Positions 35,708 to 45,193 of a stretch of 64,000 nt of DNA are shown here, in pieces. The notes under the pieces were generated by a model. The model was not told the origin of the DNA. It did not search any database and worked only from the letters and a program-made list of their open reading frames with translations. Source of the stretch: Baekduia alba. GTDB taxonomy: Bacteria; Actinomycetota; Thermoleophilia; Solirubrobacterales; Solirubrobacteraceae. The first letter of the stretch is position 1; each line of letters starts with the position of its first letter. The position numbers and the translations under genes are program-made. The stretch is from the NCBI RefSeq assembly GCF_028416635.1, contig NZ_CP114013.1, forward strand, positions 744,001 through 808,000, read 5' to 3'.

Positions 35708-36396
35708 TACCAGCCGCCGTCCTCGATCGCGGGGGTCTCGTCGTCCTCGGCGCCGCGCGCCGCGGTGATCGCGGCCGGCTGCAACGAGGCGGTGGGGTTG
35801 ATGTCGCCCACGCCCTCGGCGATGGAGCCGGTGCCGTCGGGCAGGCGCGCGGGGATCGGGTGGAGGAACTCCTCGTCGGAGCCCTCCAGCCCGCCGCGGC
35901 GGCGCGCCAGCACGACGGCGCCGACGGCGGCCATCAGCAGCAGGAACGACGCGGCCTCGAACGGGAAGAGGAAGCGGGTGAGCAGCAGCTCGCCGATCGC
36001 GGCCGGCGTGCCGAAGCCCGCCTCGTAGCCGGCGCCCTTGGAGTCGATGCCCTTCAGGCCCGACCCGAGCACCGCGATGAGCAGCTCGACGGCGAGCAGG
36101 CTCGCGAAGACGATCGACGCGGCCTTCAGCCCTGGTCCGCCGGCGGGCCGCACGGGCTCGTCCTGGGAGCCGACGTAGGCCACCACGAAGACGTAGAGCA
36201 CCATGACGGCGCCCGCGTAGACGACGACCTGCGCCGCGGCGATGAACTCGGCGCGCAGCAGCAGGAAGAGCGCGGCCAGCGACAGCAGGTGACACACCAG
36301 CGCCAGCACGGAGTAGAAGGGGTTCGGCAGCGTGGCGACGCCGACGGCGCCGACGATCGCTCCGATTGCCGCGATGAAGAAGAAGACAGCAGCCAT
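35707..36396 (-). CDS. nuoJ: NADH-quinone oxidoreductase subunit J
   Basis: 229 aa with five membrane helices in the first ~165 residues (YAGAVMVLYVFVVAYVG is the NuoJ hallmark) and a hydrophilic tail of ~60 residues. The tail is longer than usual. A 34-nt gap separates it from nuoI. Confidence 0.95.
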   Translation of the reverse strand: MAAVFFFIAAIGAIVGAVGVATLPNPFYSVLALVCHLLSLAALFLLLRAEFIAAAQVVVYAGAVMVLYVFVVAYVGSQDEPVRPAGGPGLKAASIVFASLLAVELLIAVLGSGLKGIDSKGAGYEAGFGTPAAIGELLLTRFLFPFEAASFLLLMAAVGAVVLARRRGGLEGSDEEFLHPIPARLPDGTGSIAEGVGDINPTASLQPAAITAARGAEDDETPAIEDGGW

Positions 36397-36430
36397 GGTT
36401 AGCGTGGACCTGGGACCGCCCGGACCGAGG

Positions 36431-36970
36431 CTACTCGCCCTCGCCCCGGAGCGGCGTGCGCTCGAAAGGCTCGGCGAGCAGCATCTCCTTGGTGAAGATG
36501 AGGTCGTTGCGGTTGTAGTCCGACATCTCGAAGTCGTTGCCCATCGTGATCGCGTCGAACGGGCACGCGACCTCGCAGTAGCCGCAGAAGATGCAGCGGC
36601 TCAGGTTGATCTCGTAGACCGCGGCGTAGCGCTCACCGGCCGACACGCGGTTCTCCGGCGTGTTCTCGGCGGCGACGACGCGGATGCAGTCCGACGGGCA
36701 GGCCGCGGCGCACAGCGAGCAGCCGACGCACTTCTCCAGGCCGGTGTCCTCGAACTTGTGGAGGCGATGCCGGCCGCGGAAGCGCGGGTAGACCGGGATC
36801 TTCTCCTCGGGGTAGGAGACGACCGACACCGGCGCGACGGACTGGCGCAGCGTGGTCTTCAGACCACGCAGCGTCTCGCCGAAGGCACGGTAGAAGGAGC
36901 CGGGACCGCCGAGGCGGTCGGGGCTGTCGACGACGTGGAGCTCGTCCGCGGACGGAGGCCAGGGGGACAT
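36431..36970 (-). CDS. nuoI: NADH-quinone oxidoreductase subunit I
   Basis: 179 aa with two 4Fe-4S motifs, CVGCSLCAAACP and CIFCGYCEVACP, clusters N6a and N6b on the route to quinone. ATG 36970 begins MSPWPPSADE, 2 nt after the nuoH stop; the frame is open upstream only as a shadow of nuoH. Confidence 0.95.
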   Translation of the reverse strand: MSPWPPSADELHVVDSPDRLGGPGSFYRAFGETLRGLKTTLRQSVAPVSVVSYPEEKIPVYPRFRGRHRLHKFEDTGLEKCVGCSLCAAACPSDCIRVVAAENTPENRVSAGERYAAVYEINLSRCIFCGYCEVACPFDAITMGNDFEMSDYNRNDLIFTKEMLLAEPFERTPLRGEGE

Positions 36971-36972
36971 GC

Positions 36973-37995
36973 TTAGTCGGTCACCACCAGGATGATCGCG
37001 GTCACGAGGGCGTTGAGGGTGGCGAGGGGCAAGAGCACCTTCCACCCGAGGGACATCAGCTGGTCGTAGCGCAGACGGGGGAACGTCGCGCGCGCCCAGA
37101 CGAAGAAGAAGATGAACACCATGGCCTTGCCGATCACGACGATCGGGTCGACCCATCCAGGCGGGTGGATGCCGAACGGCAGCCACCAGCCGCCGAGGAA
37201 CACCGTGACCATGATGAACGACGCCACGACCATGTTGAGGTACTCGGCGAAGTAGTACGTGGCGAAGCGGCCGCCGCCGTACTCGGTGTTGTAGCCGCCG
37301 ACCAGCTCGCCGTCGGCCTCGACGAGGTCGAAGGGCGGGCGGTTGGTCTCGGCGAACGAGGCCAGCAGGAAGATCAGGAAGGCGACGAACTGCGGGACGA
37401 TGTACCACATCCCGGCCTGGCCCTTGACGATGTCGACGAGCGACAGCGACTGGGCGGTCATGACCACGCCCACGAGCGCCAGGCCCTGGGCGACCTCGTA
37501 GGAGATCAGCTGCGCGGCGGCGCGCATCGCGCCCAGGAACGAGTACTTCGAGCCTGACGACCAGCCGCCGAGCATGATCCCGTAGAACGCGATCGAGCCG
37601 AAGGCGAAGAGGTAGAGCGGCCCGATCGAGGAGTCGACGCCGTAGAGCCCCGTCTTGGTCCCGAAGATGTCCTGGACGTCGCCGAACGGGACGATCGCCA
37701 GCGCGGCGACCGCGGTGACGATCGAGATCAGCGGCGCGAGCGCGAACATCCAGCCGATCGACGTCCGCGGGCGGAACTGCTGCTTGAACAGCAGCTTGCC
37801 GATGTCGGCGATCGGGGTCAGCGCGCCGAACGGGCCCACGCGGTTCGGGCCGTAGCGGTTCTGCATGCGGCCCATGACCTTGCGGTCGGCCATCAGCGCG
37901 ACCGGCACGATCTGGAGGCCGACGGCGAAGATGACGATCGCCTTGGCGATCTGCATCCACCACGGCTCGTAGTAAAGGACGTCTGCGAGGATCAC
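36973..37995 (-). CDS. nuoH: NADH-quinone oxidoreductase subunit H
   Basis: 340 aa from GTG 37995, eight membrane helices. It forms the quinone chamber with NuoB and NuoD. Conserved loops: MQNRYGPNRVGPFG, ETNRPPFDLVEADGELVGGYNTEYGG and FVWARATFPRLRYDQLM. 21 nt after nuoG. Confidence 0.96.
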   Translation of the reverse strand: MILADVLYYEPWWMQIAKAIVIFAVGLQIVPVALMADRKVMGRMQNRYGPNRVGPFGALTPIADIGKLLFKQQFRPRTSIGWMFALAPLISIVTAVAALAIVPFGDVQDIFGTKTGLYGVDSSIGPLYLFAFGSIAFYGIMLGGWSSGSKYSFLGAMRAAAQLISYEVAQGLALVGVVMTAQSLSLVDIVKGQAGMWYIVPQFVAFLIFLLASFAETNRPPFDLVEADGELVGGYNTEYGGGRFATYYFAEYLNMVVASFIMVTVFLGGWWLPFGIHPPGWVDPIVVIGKAMVFIFFFVWARATFPRLRYDQLMSLGWKVLLPLATLNALVTAIILVVTD

Positions 37996-38016
37996 GATTG
38001 GGCTCAGCTCAAGGGG

Positions 38017-40467
38017 CTACGAAAGGGTGGGCACCGCGGCGCCCTTGCGGATCTCGACGAGCGGGCCGTCGACGCCGTTGCCCTCGAGGAAGGCGCTGCC
38101 GACGGGGATCGCCGCGCGGACGCTGACGGTCGCCTCGACCACGTCGGCGGCGTCGTCGCCGACGACGACCTTCTCGCCGTCGAACACGCCGAGGCGCTTG
38201 GCGTCGGTCGGCGACAGCTCGACGCGCGTGCGCGCCTTGAGGAACTGGAGGGCGGGCGAGTTGGCGACCTCGGGGCCGGCCCAGATCGACCGGTAGGTGC
38301 CGATGCGCACGCGGCCGTTGGCCTCCGGGCCTGCCGCCGGCGGAGCCGGCGCGGCGGTGGGCGTGGTGGGCGCGCTCGCGGGCCACGCGGCCGCCGCGTC
38401 GGCGACGGCCGGCCAGCGCAGGCCCTTGCCGCCGATGAGGTCGAGCGTGAGGCCGTTGTAGAACGGCACCGCCGCGAAGAGCTGCTGGCTGGCCATCGGG
38501 CCGGTGAGGACGCGGACGTCGTCCAGGCCGACGCGCTTGGCGATCTCGCTGATGACCCACCAGCCCGCGCGTGTCTCGCCCTGGCGGGCGATCGCCTGGC
38601 GCAGGCGCTGCACGCGGCCGTCGGGGTGCACGACGGTGCCCTCGTGCTCGGCGTGCGACTCGGCGGGGAAGACGACGGTGGCGTGCTCGCGCACGCCCGC
38701 GGTGAGGTAGCCGGCGTGCGCGACGATCGTCGACGCGCGCTCCAGGCCCTCGTCCCACCGCGCCCGGTGCGGGTGGGTCTCCAGCGGGTCGGCGTTGACG
38801 AGCCAGAGCGCGGCGAGCTCGCCGTCGGCGGCCGCGGCGGCGATGCCGGCGGCGTCGCGGCCGGCCGCGACGGGCGCGAGGCCCGGGCCGGCGAAGGGCA
38901 GGACGCCGACCTCGCGCAGGCCGCGCGCGTTCGCCGAGGACGGGACGCCGAGGAGGCCCGCCCCGTCGCGGCCGCGCAGGCCCAGCGTGTCGGCGATGGC
39001 GACGAGCGCGGCGGCGCCGGCCGGATCGGTCAGGACGCGCTCGCCGTAGACGACCACGACGTCCTCGCCGCCGTCGCGCAGCAGCGCGACGAGGTCCGCG
39101 AGCTGCTCAGGCACCTCGCCGGGGTGGGCGGGATCGAGTCCGGCGGCGATCAGCGCGGCGGCGCGCGCCTCGTCGCCGGGGGCGAAGCGGACGACCTGCT
39201 GGGCGTTGGGGTCCAGCGACGACGGGCGCGACGTGGCGACCGCGAGCTTGACGCGGTTGCGGCGCACGCCCTTGCGGATGCGGAGGTCCACGATCGGCAT
39301 GTCGTCGACCGGCTCGACGCCGAGCGTCAGGACCGTGTGGGCGAACTCGAGGTCCGGGACCGTCGCCTGCAGCGCCGGGTCGTGCAGCGCGAGCAGGTCC
39401 TCGCGGCCGACGGTGTCGAAGATGCGCGAGTCGAGGTCGTTGGTGCCCAGGCCGGCGCGCGCGACGTGCTGGAGGAGGAAGCCCTCCTCGTTGGTCGTGC
39501 CGCCGCCGGCCAGGACGCCGACGCGGCCGCCGGCGCGGCGCAGGCCCGCCGCCGCCTCGTCCAGCGCGCGCTCCCACGAGACGGGGCGCAGCTCGCCGCC
39601 GTCGCGGACCATCGGCTCGGTGATGCGCTCGTCGACGTGGATGGCCTGGTAGGCGAAGCGCCCGCGGTCGCAGAGCCAGCCGTCGTCGACCTCGTCGTTG
39701 TCGCGGGCCAGGACGCGCAGGACGCGCTCGTCGCGGACCGTGAAGGTGAGGTTGCACTGGCCCGGGCACAGCGTGCAGACGCCGCCGGCGCCCTCGATGT
39801 CCCACGGGCGCGCGCGGAAGCGGTAGGGCTGGCTCGTCAGCGCGCCGACGGGGCAGAGCTCGGTGATGTTGCCGCTGAACGGCGCGACGTAGGGGTGGCC
39901 GTCGAACGTGCCGACGAACGTGTGCGCGCCGCGCTCCTGGAAGACCAGCTGGTAGTCCTCGGAGACCTCTTGGGAGAAGCGCACGCAGCGGTAGCAGAGG
40001 ATGCAGCGCTCGCGGTCGATCGCGATCAGCGGCGAGAGCTCGAGCGGCTTCTCGAAGTGGCGCTTGGGCTCGATGAAGCGCGAGCGGCCGCCGCCCCAGC
40101 CGAAGGAGATGTCCTGCAGCGGGCACTCGCCGCCCTTGTCGCAGACCGGGCAGTCGAGCGGGTGGTTGATCAGCAGGAACTCGACGACGGCCTGCTGGGC
40201 GGTCTTGACGCGGTCGGTCTGGGTGTGGACGACCATCCCGTCCTTGACCGGCGTGGAGCACGCGGTCTGGAGCTTCGGGATGCCCTCGATCTCCACCAGG
40301 CACATGCGGCACGCGCCGACGGGCTGGCCGAGCTTGGGCTCGTAGCAGAAGACCGGGATCTCGACGTCGCCGTGCTTGGCGCCGTCGACCAACATGATGT
40401 TCTCGGGAGCGGTGACCTCCCGGCCATCGATCGAGAAGGTGACCAACTTGGTCTCGGGACGAGGCAT
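38017..40467 (-). CDS. nuoG: NADH-quinone oxidoreductase subunit G
   Basis: 816 aa. An N-terminal 2Fe-2S domain (CYEPKLGQPVGACRMC), a CPVCDKGGECPLQD motif for the N5-type 4Fe-4S cluster and CILCYRC for N4 are followed by CTLCPGQC...C, the extra N7-type cluster site. The rest is a molybdopterin-oxidoreductase-like domain. A 60-nt gap precedes it, the largest in the operon. It carries electrons along the peripheral arm. Confidence 0.95.
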   Translation of the reverse strand: MPRPETKLVTFSIDGREVTAPENIMLVDGAKHGDVEIPVFCYEPKLGQPVGACRMCLVEIEGIPKLQTACSTPVKDGMVVHTQTDRVKTAQQAVVEFLLINHPLDCPVCDKGGECPLQDISFGWGGGRSRFIEPKRHFEKPLELSPLIAIDRERCILCYRCVRFSQEVSEDYQLVFQERGAHTFVGTFDGHPYVAPFSGNITELCPVGALTSQPYRFRARPWDIEGAGGVCTLCPGQCNLTFTVRDERVLRVLARDNDEVDDGWLCDRGRFAYQAIHVDERITEPMVRDGGELRPVSWERALDEAAAGLRRAGGRVGVLAGGGTTNEEGFLLQHVARAGLGTNDLDSRIFDTVGREDLLALHDPALQATVPDLEFAHTVLTLGVEPVDDMPIVDLRIRKGVRRNRVKLAVATSRPSSLDPNAQQVVRFAPGDEARAAALIAAGLDPAHPGEVPEQLADLVALLRDGGEDVVVVYGERVLTDPAGAAALVAIADTLGLRGRDGAGLLGVPSSANARGLREVGVLPFAGPGLAPVAAGRDAAGIAAAAADGELAALWLVNADPLETHPHRARWDEGLERASTIVAHAGYLTAGVREHATVVFPAESHAEHEGTVVHPDGRVQRLRQAIARQGETRAGWWVISEIAKRVGLDDVRVLTGPMASQQLFAAVPFYNGLTLDLIGGKGLRWPAVADAAAAWPASAPTTPTAAPAPPAAGPEANGRVRIGTYRSIWAGPEVANSPALQFLKARTRVELSPTDAKRLGVFDGEKVVVGDDAADVVEATVSVRAAIPVGSAFLEGNGVDGPLVEIRKGAAVPTLS

Positions 40468-40527
40468 GGGGCTACGCGACTCGCTTGACGGTCGTGGCGT
40501 TCACGGAAGGGCGGCAGCGCTGGCCCG

Positions 40528-41853
40528 TCATGCGACGGCTCCCTGGAGGAGCGCCAGGTCGGGCGCGCCCTCGTCATCGTCGGCGATCAGGTCGTTGGCG
40601 GCGCGCGCGGCCTCGATGTGGGCCTCGAACTCGTCGCGGAACTTGGCGACCATGGAGCCGACGGGCATCGCCATCGCGTCGCCGAGGACGCACAGGCAGT
40701 TGCCGATGATCTGCTCCTGGACCGAGGCCATGATGTCGAGGTCCATCGGCGTGGCGAGGCCGGACTGGATGCGCTCGAGCATCTTCACGGTCCAGTTGGT
40801 GCCCTCGCGGCACGGCGTGCACTTGCCGCAGGACTCGTGCCGGTAGAACTCGGCGAGCCACAGGCAGACGTCGACGACCGAGTTGGAGTCGTCGACCACG
40901 ATGATCGCGCCCGAGCCCAGCATGGACCCGGCCTTGGCCAGCGTGTTGAAGTCGTAGGGGAGGTCGAGGTCGTCGGCCGTCAGGACCGGCGACGACGAGC
41001 CGCCCGGGAACCACAGCTTGATCTCGCGCCCGTCGTCGGGGCCGCCGGCCAGGCCGTAGATGATGTCGCGGCTGGACATGCCCAGCTCGATCTCGTAGTT
41101 GCCGGGGCGCTGGACGTTGCCCGAGATCGAGATGAGCTTCGTGCCGGTGGAGCCCTCGGCGCCGATCGTCGCGTACTCGGCGCCGCCCATCTCGACGATC
41201 AGCGGCACGGTCGCCAGCGTCTCGACGTTGTTGATGAGCGTCGGGCCCTGGTAGAGGCCCTGGTTGGCCGGGAACGGCGGCTTGAGGCGCGGGTTGCCGC
41301 GCTTGCCCTCGAGCGAGTCGAGCAGGCCGGTCTCCTCGCCGCAGATGTAGGCGCCCGCGCCGCGGTGGACGGCGAGGCTGAGCGAGTGGCCGGTGCCGAG
41401 GATGTTGTCGCCGAGGAAGCCCGCGTCGAAGGCCTCGACCAGCGCGGCGTCCAGGATGTCGGCCTGCTGGACGTACTCGCCGCGGATGAAGATGAACGCG
41501 CGGTTGGCGCCCGCCGCGTAGGCGGCGATGATCATGCCCTCGATCAGCAGGTGCGGGATCTTCTGCATGAGCTCGCGGTCCTTGAAGGTCCCGGGCTCGG
41601 ACTCGTCCGCGTTGCAGACCAGGTACTTGTCCATCGTGCCCTTGGGCATGAAGGACGCCTTCATGCCCATCGAGAAGCCGGCGCCGCCGCGGCCGCGCAG
41701 GCCGGACGCCTTGAGCTCCTCGACCAGCGCCTCGGGCGGCATGGTCAGGGCCTTGCGCAGACGATCGCCGTAGCCGCCGCGGCGCTTGTACACCTCGAGG
41801 GTGTGCAGGCCGGGCTCGTCGATGTTGTCGAAGATGAGGGGCTGCTGGGCCAT
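40528..41853 (-). CDS. nuoF: NADH-quinone oxidoreductase subunit F
   Basis: 441 aa, the NADH-oxidising flavin subunit. FMN loop GLRGRGGAGFSMG; NADH site GAGAYICGEETGLLDSLEGKRG; N3 cluster SCGKCTPCREG plus the later GNCLC. ATG 41853 overlaps the stop of a 19-codon ORF whose start resembles NuoF's own N-terminus. Electrons from NADH enter complex I here. Confidence 0.96.
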   Translation of the reverse strand: MAQQPLIFDNIDEPGLHTLEVYKRRGGYGDRLRKALTMPPEALVEELKASGLRGRGGAGFSMGMKASFMPKGTMDKYLVCNADESEPGTFKDRELMQKIPHLLIEGMIIAAYAAGANRAFIFIRGEYVQQADILDAALVEAFDAGFLGDNILGTGHSLSLAVHRGAGAYICGEETGLLDSLEGKRGNPRLKPPFPANQGLYQGPTLINNVETLATVPLIVEMGGAEYATIGAEGSTGTKLISISGNVQRPGNYEIELGMSSRDIIYGLAGGPDDGREIKLWFPGGSSSPVLTADDLDLPYDFNTLAKAGSMLGSGAIIVVDDSNSVVDVCLWLAEFYRHESCGKCTPCREGTNWTVKMLERIQSGLATPMDLDIMASVQEQIIGNCLCVLGDAMAMPVGSMVAKFRDEFEAHIEAARAANDLIADDDEGAPDLALLQGAVA

Positions 41854-41912
41854 CAGGCTCGCTCGCTTCGCATCTTCGAGTCGAAGATGAGGGGCTGCTG
41901 CGGGGTGCTCAC
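41853..41912 (-). CDS. 19-codon ORF linking nuoE and nuoF; partial copy of the nuoF start
   Basis: GTG 41912 overlaps the nuoE stop (GTGA) and its own TGA overlaps the nuoF ATG (TGATG). It encodes VSTPQQPLIFDSKMRSERA; NuoF begins MAQQPLIFDN. The 20 bp at 41828-41847 recur exactly at 41881-41900. So either a small tandem duplication left a vestigial start, or a leader peptide now couples nuoF translation to nuoE. Confidence 0.4.
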   Translation of the reverse strand: MSTPQQPLIFDSKMRSERA

Positions 41913-42721
41913 TCGGTGTCCTCTTCCGGCTGGGACGGCGCCTGCTCGAGGGGTGCGACCGGCTCGTCGGGCGGGTCCGGCACGCCCATGGGCGGGCCGA
42001 AGGACGAGGGCTCGGCGGGCAGCGGGACGCCGCCCGGCGCGGGGCGGTCGATCTCGGACTCCACCTGCGCGAAGTCGGTGCCCACCCGGTCCCACTCGCG
42101 GGTGTTGGCGTGGGGGTCGGCCGACGGGCGCTTGATGAGCTGCTTGGCCGGGAGCGGGTCGGCGCCGTCGCGCACCTGGCGCGCCAGCTCGGCGACCTCG
42201 CCGTCCTCGACCGGGCCGACGAACACGCCGTTGACCGAGACCATCGGGGCGATGTCGCAGGCGCCGAGGCACTCGAAGCCGCGTACCTGGACGTCGGGGT
42301 CGTCGCCGACGGCCTCCTGCATCTCGGCCAGCAGCTTGCGGCCGCCGCGCAGCGAGCAGGAGATGTTGGTGCACACGTAGACGCGCTTGTGGCCCACGGG
42401 CTGCGTGTCCAACATGTCGTAGAACGACGCGACGGCGATCAGGTAGGCCGGCGTCAGCCGCATCACGCACGCGACCTGGCGGAACGCCTCGGGCGAGCAC
42501 CAGCCGTGCAGCTCCTGCGCGGCGGCCAGCGCCGGGATCGCCGCGCTGCGGCGGTCCGGGTACTTGGCGATGTGGTGCTCGATCTCCTCGCGCAGGGCGG
42601 CGGGCACCGGCGTGGTCGCCGGGTCCGGGATCTCCTGCGGGTCCTTGCTCAGGTCGACGGAGTCGTCCCAGCCGGGGACGCGGGAGCCGTGGGCGAAGCG
42701 CTTGACGTCGGGAAGCGACAT
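41909..42721 (-). CDS. nuoE: NADH-quinone oxidoreductase subunit E
   Basis: 270 aa. The thioredoxin-like 2Fe-2S (N1a) domain has CTNISC and CLGAC. Known NuoE proteins are about 160-240 aa; here a Pro/Glu-rich tail of ~75 residues (after residue ~195) adds length, with no visible motif. 19 nt after nuoD. Confidence 0.94.
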   Translation of the reverse strand: MSLPDVKRFAHGSRVPGWDDSVDLSKDPQEIPDPATTPVPAALREEIEHHIAKYPDRRSAAIPALAAAQELHGWCSPEAFRQVACVMRLTPAYLIAVASFYDMLDTQPVGHKRVYVCTNISCSLRGGRKLLAEMQEAVGDDPDVQVRGFECLGACDIAPMVSVNGVFVGPVEDGEVAELARQVRDGADPLPAKQLIKRPSADPHANTREWDRVGTDFAQVESEIDRPAPGGVPLPAEPSSFGPPMGVPDPPDEPVAPLEQAPSQPEEDTE

Positions 42722-42740
42722 GAAGGTCTTGCTCCTGCCT

Positions 42741-43997
42741 CTACCGATCCACGCCGCCGAGCACCGGGTCCATCATCGCCAGCGTGGCGATGAGGTCGGC
42801 GATGTAGGCGTCCTTGACCATCGGGAGGGTGGCCTGGAGGTTCACGAAGGAGGGGTCGCGCATGTGCACGCGCGCGGGCTTGCTCGAGCCGTCGGAGCGG
42901 ATGAACACGCCGTACTCGCCGCGCGGGCCCTCGATCGGGTAGTAGACCTCGCCCGGCGGGACGCGGAAGCCCTCGGTCACCAGCTTGAAGTGGTGGATCA
43001 ACGCCTCCATCGACGTCGCCAGCTCGTGGCGCGGCGGCAGCGCGACCTTGCGGTCCTCGGTGATGTGCGGACCCTCGGGCAGCCCGGCGAGGGCCTGCTC
43101 GATGATCTTCACCGACTCCTTCATCTCCTGCATCCGGACGGCGTAGCGATCGTAGTTGTCGCCGTTCTTGCCGATCGGGATCTTGAAGTCGAAGTCCTCG
43201 TAGGAGGAATAGGGCATGGCCTTGCGCAGGTCCCACGGGTTGCCGGCGGCGCGCAGCAGCGGGCCGGTGACGCCGAGTCCCTCGAGCGTCTCGACGTCCA
43301 GCGGGCAGGTGCCGCGCAGGCGGCGCAGGGCGATCTCGTTGCGGTCCAGGAGGTCGAGGTACTGGTCGACCTTGGCCGGCATCTCCTGGCAGAACTTCGC
43401 GAGCTTCTCGGCCCAGCCGGCGGGGATGTCCTCCATCACGCCGCCGACCTGGAAGTAGCGCGTGTGCATGCGCTGGCCGGAGCTGTACTCGAAGAGGTCG
43501 AGGATCGTCTCGCGCTCGCGGAAGCAGTACCACCAGACCGTCACGGCGCCGAGGTCCAGCATCGACGTGCCGAGCCACACCAGGTGGCTCATGATGCGGT
43601 TCAGCTCCATGTGGATGACCCGCAGGTACTGCGCGCGCTTGGGGACCTCGACCTCGAGCAGCGTCTCGGTCGCGCCGCAGAAGGCCATCGCGTTGAAGTA
43701 GTAGGCCAGGTAGTCCATCCGCTCGATGACGGGGATGGCCTTCCAGTAGGACTTGTCCTCGGCGGTCTTCTCGATGCCGGTGTGGACGTAGCCGATGATC
43801 GGCTTGAGGTCGCGGACGACCTCGGCCTCGAGCGTCACGAGCAGGCGCAGCACGCCGTGCGTCGCGGGGTGGTGCGGACCCATGTTGAGGGTCAGCAGCT
43901 CCTGGTCGGGCGCGGGCGCGGCCAGCGTCTGGGAGCGCTGGAAGACGTCGACGCGCTCCTCCTCGGAGCGGTAGTCGGTGCTGACGTCGATGCTCAT
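42741..43997 (-). CDS. nuoD: NADH-quinone oxidoreductase subunit D
   Basis: 418 aa, related to the [NiFe]-hydrogenase large subunit but without metal cysteines. NMGPHHPATHG, GYVHTGIEK and the C-terminal DPVLGGVDR are diagnostic. It lines the quinone site. ATG 43997 overlaps the nuoC stop (ATGA). Confidence 0.96.
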   Translation of the reverse strand: MSIDVSTDYRSEEERVDVFQRSQTLAAPAPDQELLTLNMGPHHPATHGVLRLLVTLEAEVVRDLKPIIGYVHTGIEKTAEDKSYWKAIPVIERMDYLAYYFNAMAFCGATETLLEVEVPKRAQYLRVIHMELNRIMSHLVWLGTSMLDLGAVTVWWYCFRERETILDLFEYSSGQRMHTRYFQVGGVMEDIPAGWAEKLAKFCQEMPAKVDQYLDLLDRNEIALRRLRGTCPLDVETLEGLGVTGPLLRAAGNPWDLRKAMPYSSYEDFDFKIPIGKNGDNYDRYAVRMQEMKESVKIIEQALAGLPEGPHITEDRKVALPPRHELATSMEALIHHFKLVTEGFRVPPGEVYYPIEGPRGEYGVFIRSDGSSKPARVHMRDPSFVNLQATLPMVKDAYIADLIATLAMMDPVLGGVDR

Positions 43998-44524
43998 GCC
44001 TGACCGTCGATTCCGATCGTGTAGTCCTTGCCCGCCGTCTCCGCGGCGGTGAAGAGGACGGGCTCGCCGCCGAGCGGGAAGTCGCGGCGCTGCGGGTGGC
44101 CCTCGTAGTCCTCGGGCATCAGGATGCGGCGCAGGTCCGGGTGGCCCTCGAAGAGCACGCCGAACATGTCGTACACCTCGCGCTCCTGGTGGTTGGCGGT
44201 CGGCCACTTCACCGTGACCGACGGCACCAGCGGGGCGTCGACCGGCACGCGCAGCTTGATCGTGAGGCGGTCGAGCGCGTCGCGGTCGAGCAGCTCGTAC
44301 TGCACGCCGAGGCGCGGCTCCTCGGGGAAGTAGTCGAGGCCGTGCACGCTCATGAGGTGCTTGAAGCCCTTGGCGCGCAAGGTCTCCAGCACCGCGCCGA
44401 TGGTGCCGGGCGCGACGTTGATCGCGCCGGTGCCGCGGAAGAACTCGGTGCCCAGTACGGCGTCGTCGCCGTGGGCTTCGCGCAGGTCCTGGGCCAGCAG
44501 CTCGGTGCCGGGCGCGTCAGGCAC
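43994..44524 (-). CDS. nuoC: NADH-quinone oxidoreductase subunit C
   Basis: 176 aa from GTG 44524. The 30-kDa subunit signature WPTANHQEREVYDMFGVLFEGHPDLRRILMPEDYEGHPQRRDFPL is intact. Peripheral-arm scaffold. Overlaps nuoB by 8 nt. Confidence 0.95.
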   Translation of the reverse strand: MPDAPGTELLAQDLREAHGDDAVLGTEFFRGTGAINVAPGTIGAVLETLRAKGFKHLMSVHGLDYFPEEPRLGVQYELLDRDALDRLTIKLRVPVDAPLVPSVTVKWPTANHQEREVYDMFGVLFEGHPDLRRILMPEDYEGHPQRRDFPLGGEPVLFTAAETAGKDYTIGIDGQA

Positions 44525-45179
44525 CGGCCGGCTCCTCGGTGCTGCTCCGCAGGAGCTCCTCGCCCTCGTCGGGCAGGACCTCGACCGTGCGCTCGGCGCC
44601 GTAGCGCTCGCGCCAGCCCATGCTCGGGTCGCTGTGGACCATCGAGCGCAGCTTGAGGATCCCGTGCATCAGCGCCTCGGGGCGCGGCGGGCAGCCCGGG
44701 ACGTGGACGTCGACCGGGAGGAACTTGTCGGCCGGGACGATGGCGTAGTTGTTGAAGACGCCCATCGAGCTGCTGCACGCGCCCATGGCGATGGCGTACT
44801 TCGGGTCGAGCATCTGGTCGTAGATGCGCCGGACGATCGGCGCCATCTTGATCGAGACGCGGCCCGAGAGGATCAGGAGGTCGGCCTGGCGCGGGGACGC
44901 GCGGAAGGCCTCGAAGCCGAAGCGGGCGATGTCCAGGCGCGCGCCGACGACCGACATCATCTCGATCGCGCAACAGGCCAGGCCGAAGGTCGCGGGGAAC
45001 AGCGAGTTGCCGCGGGCCCAGTTGGCGGCACGGTCGAGCGTCGTCGTGATGACGCGCTCCTGGACGTACTGCTCCATGTCGGCGTCGCTGAGGTCGCCGC
45101 GGAGCATGTCGCGCGCCTGCAGCTGGCGGATGCGGAAGTCCTCCGCGTTGCCCGCCTTCTCCCGCTTGATGATCTCCAT
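44517..45179 (-). CDS. nuoB: NADH-quinone oxidoreductase subunit B
   Basis: 220 aa. Ligands of the terminal N2 cluster: tandem Cys69-Cys70 (GLACCAIEMM), Cys135 (GACSSSMG) and Cys163 (VPGCPPRPEA). Passes electrons to quinone. The C-terminal ~35 residues are an acidic extension. 14 nt after nuoA. Confidence 0.96.
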   Translation of the reverse strand: MEIIKREKAGNAEDFRIRQLQARDMLRGDLSDADMEQYVQERVITTTLDRAANWARGNSLFPATFGLACCAIEMMSVVGARLDIARFGFEAFRASPRQADLLILSGRVSIKMAPIVRRIYDQMLDPKYAIAMGACSSSMGVFNNYAIVPADKFLPVDVHVPGCPPRPEALMHGILKLRSMVHSDPSMGWRERYGAERTVEVLPDEGEELLRSSTEEPAGA

Positions 45180-45193
45180 GAGTTCCTACCGTT

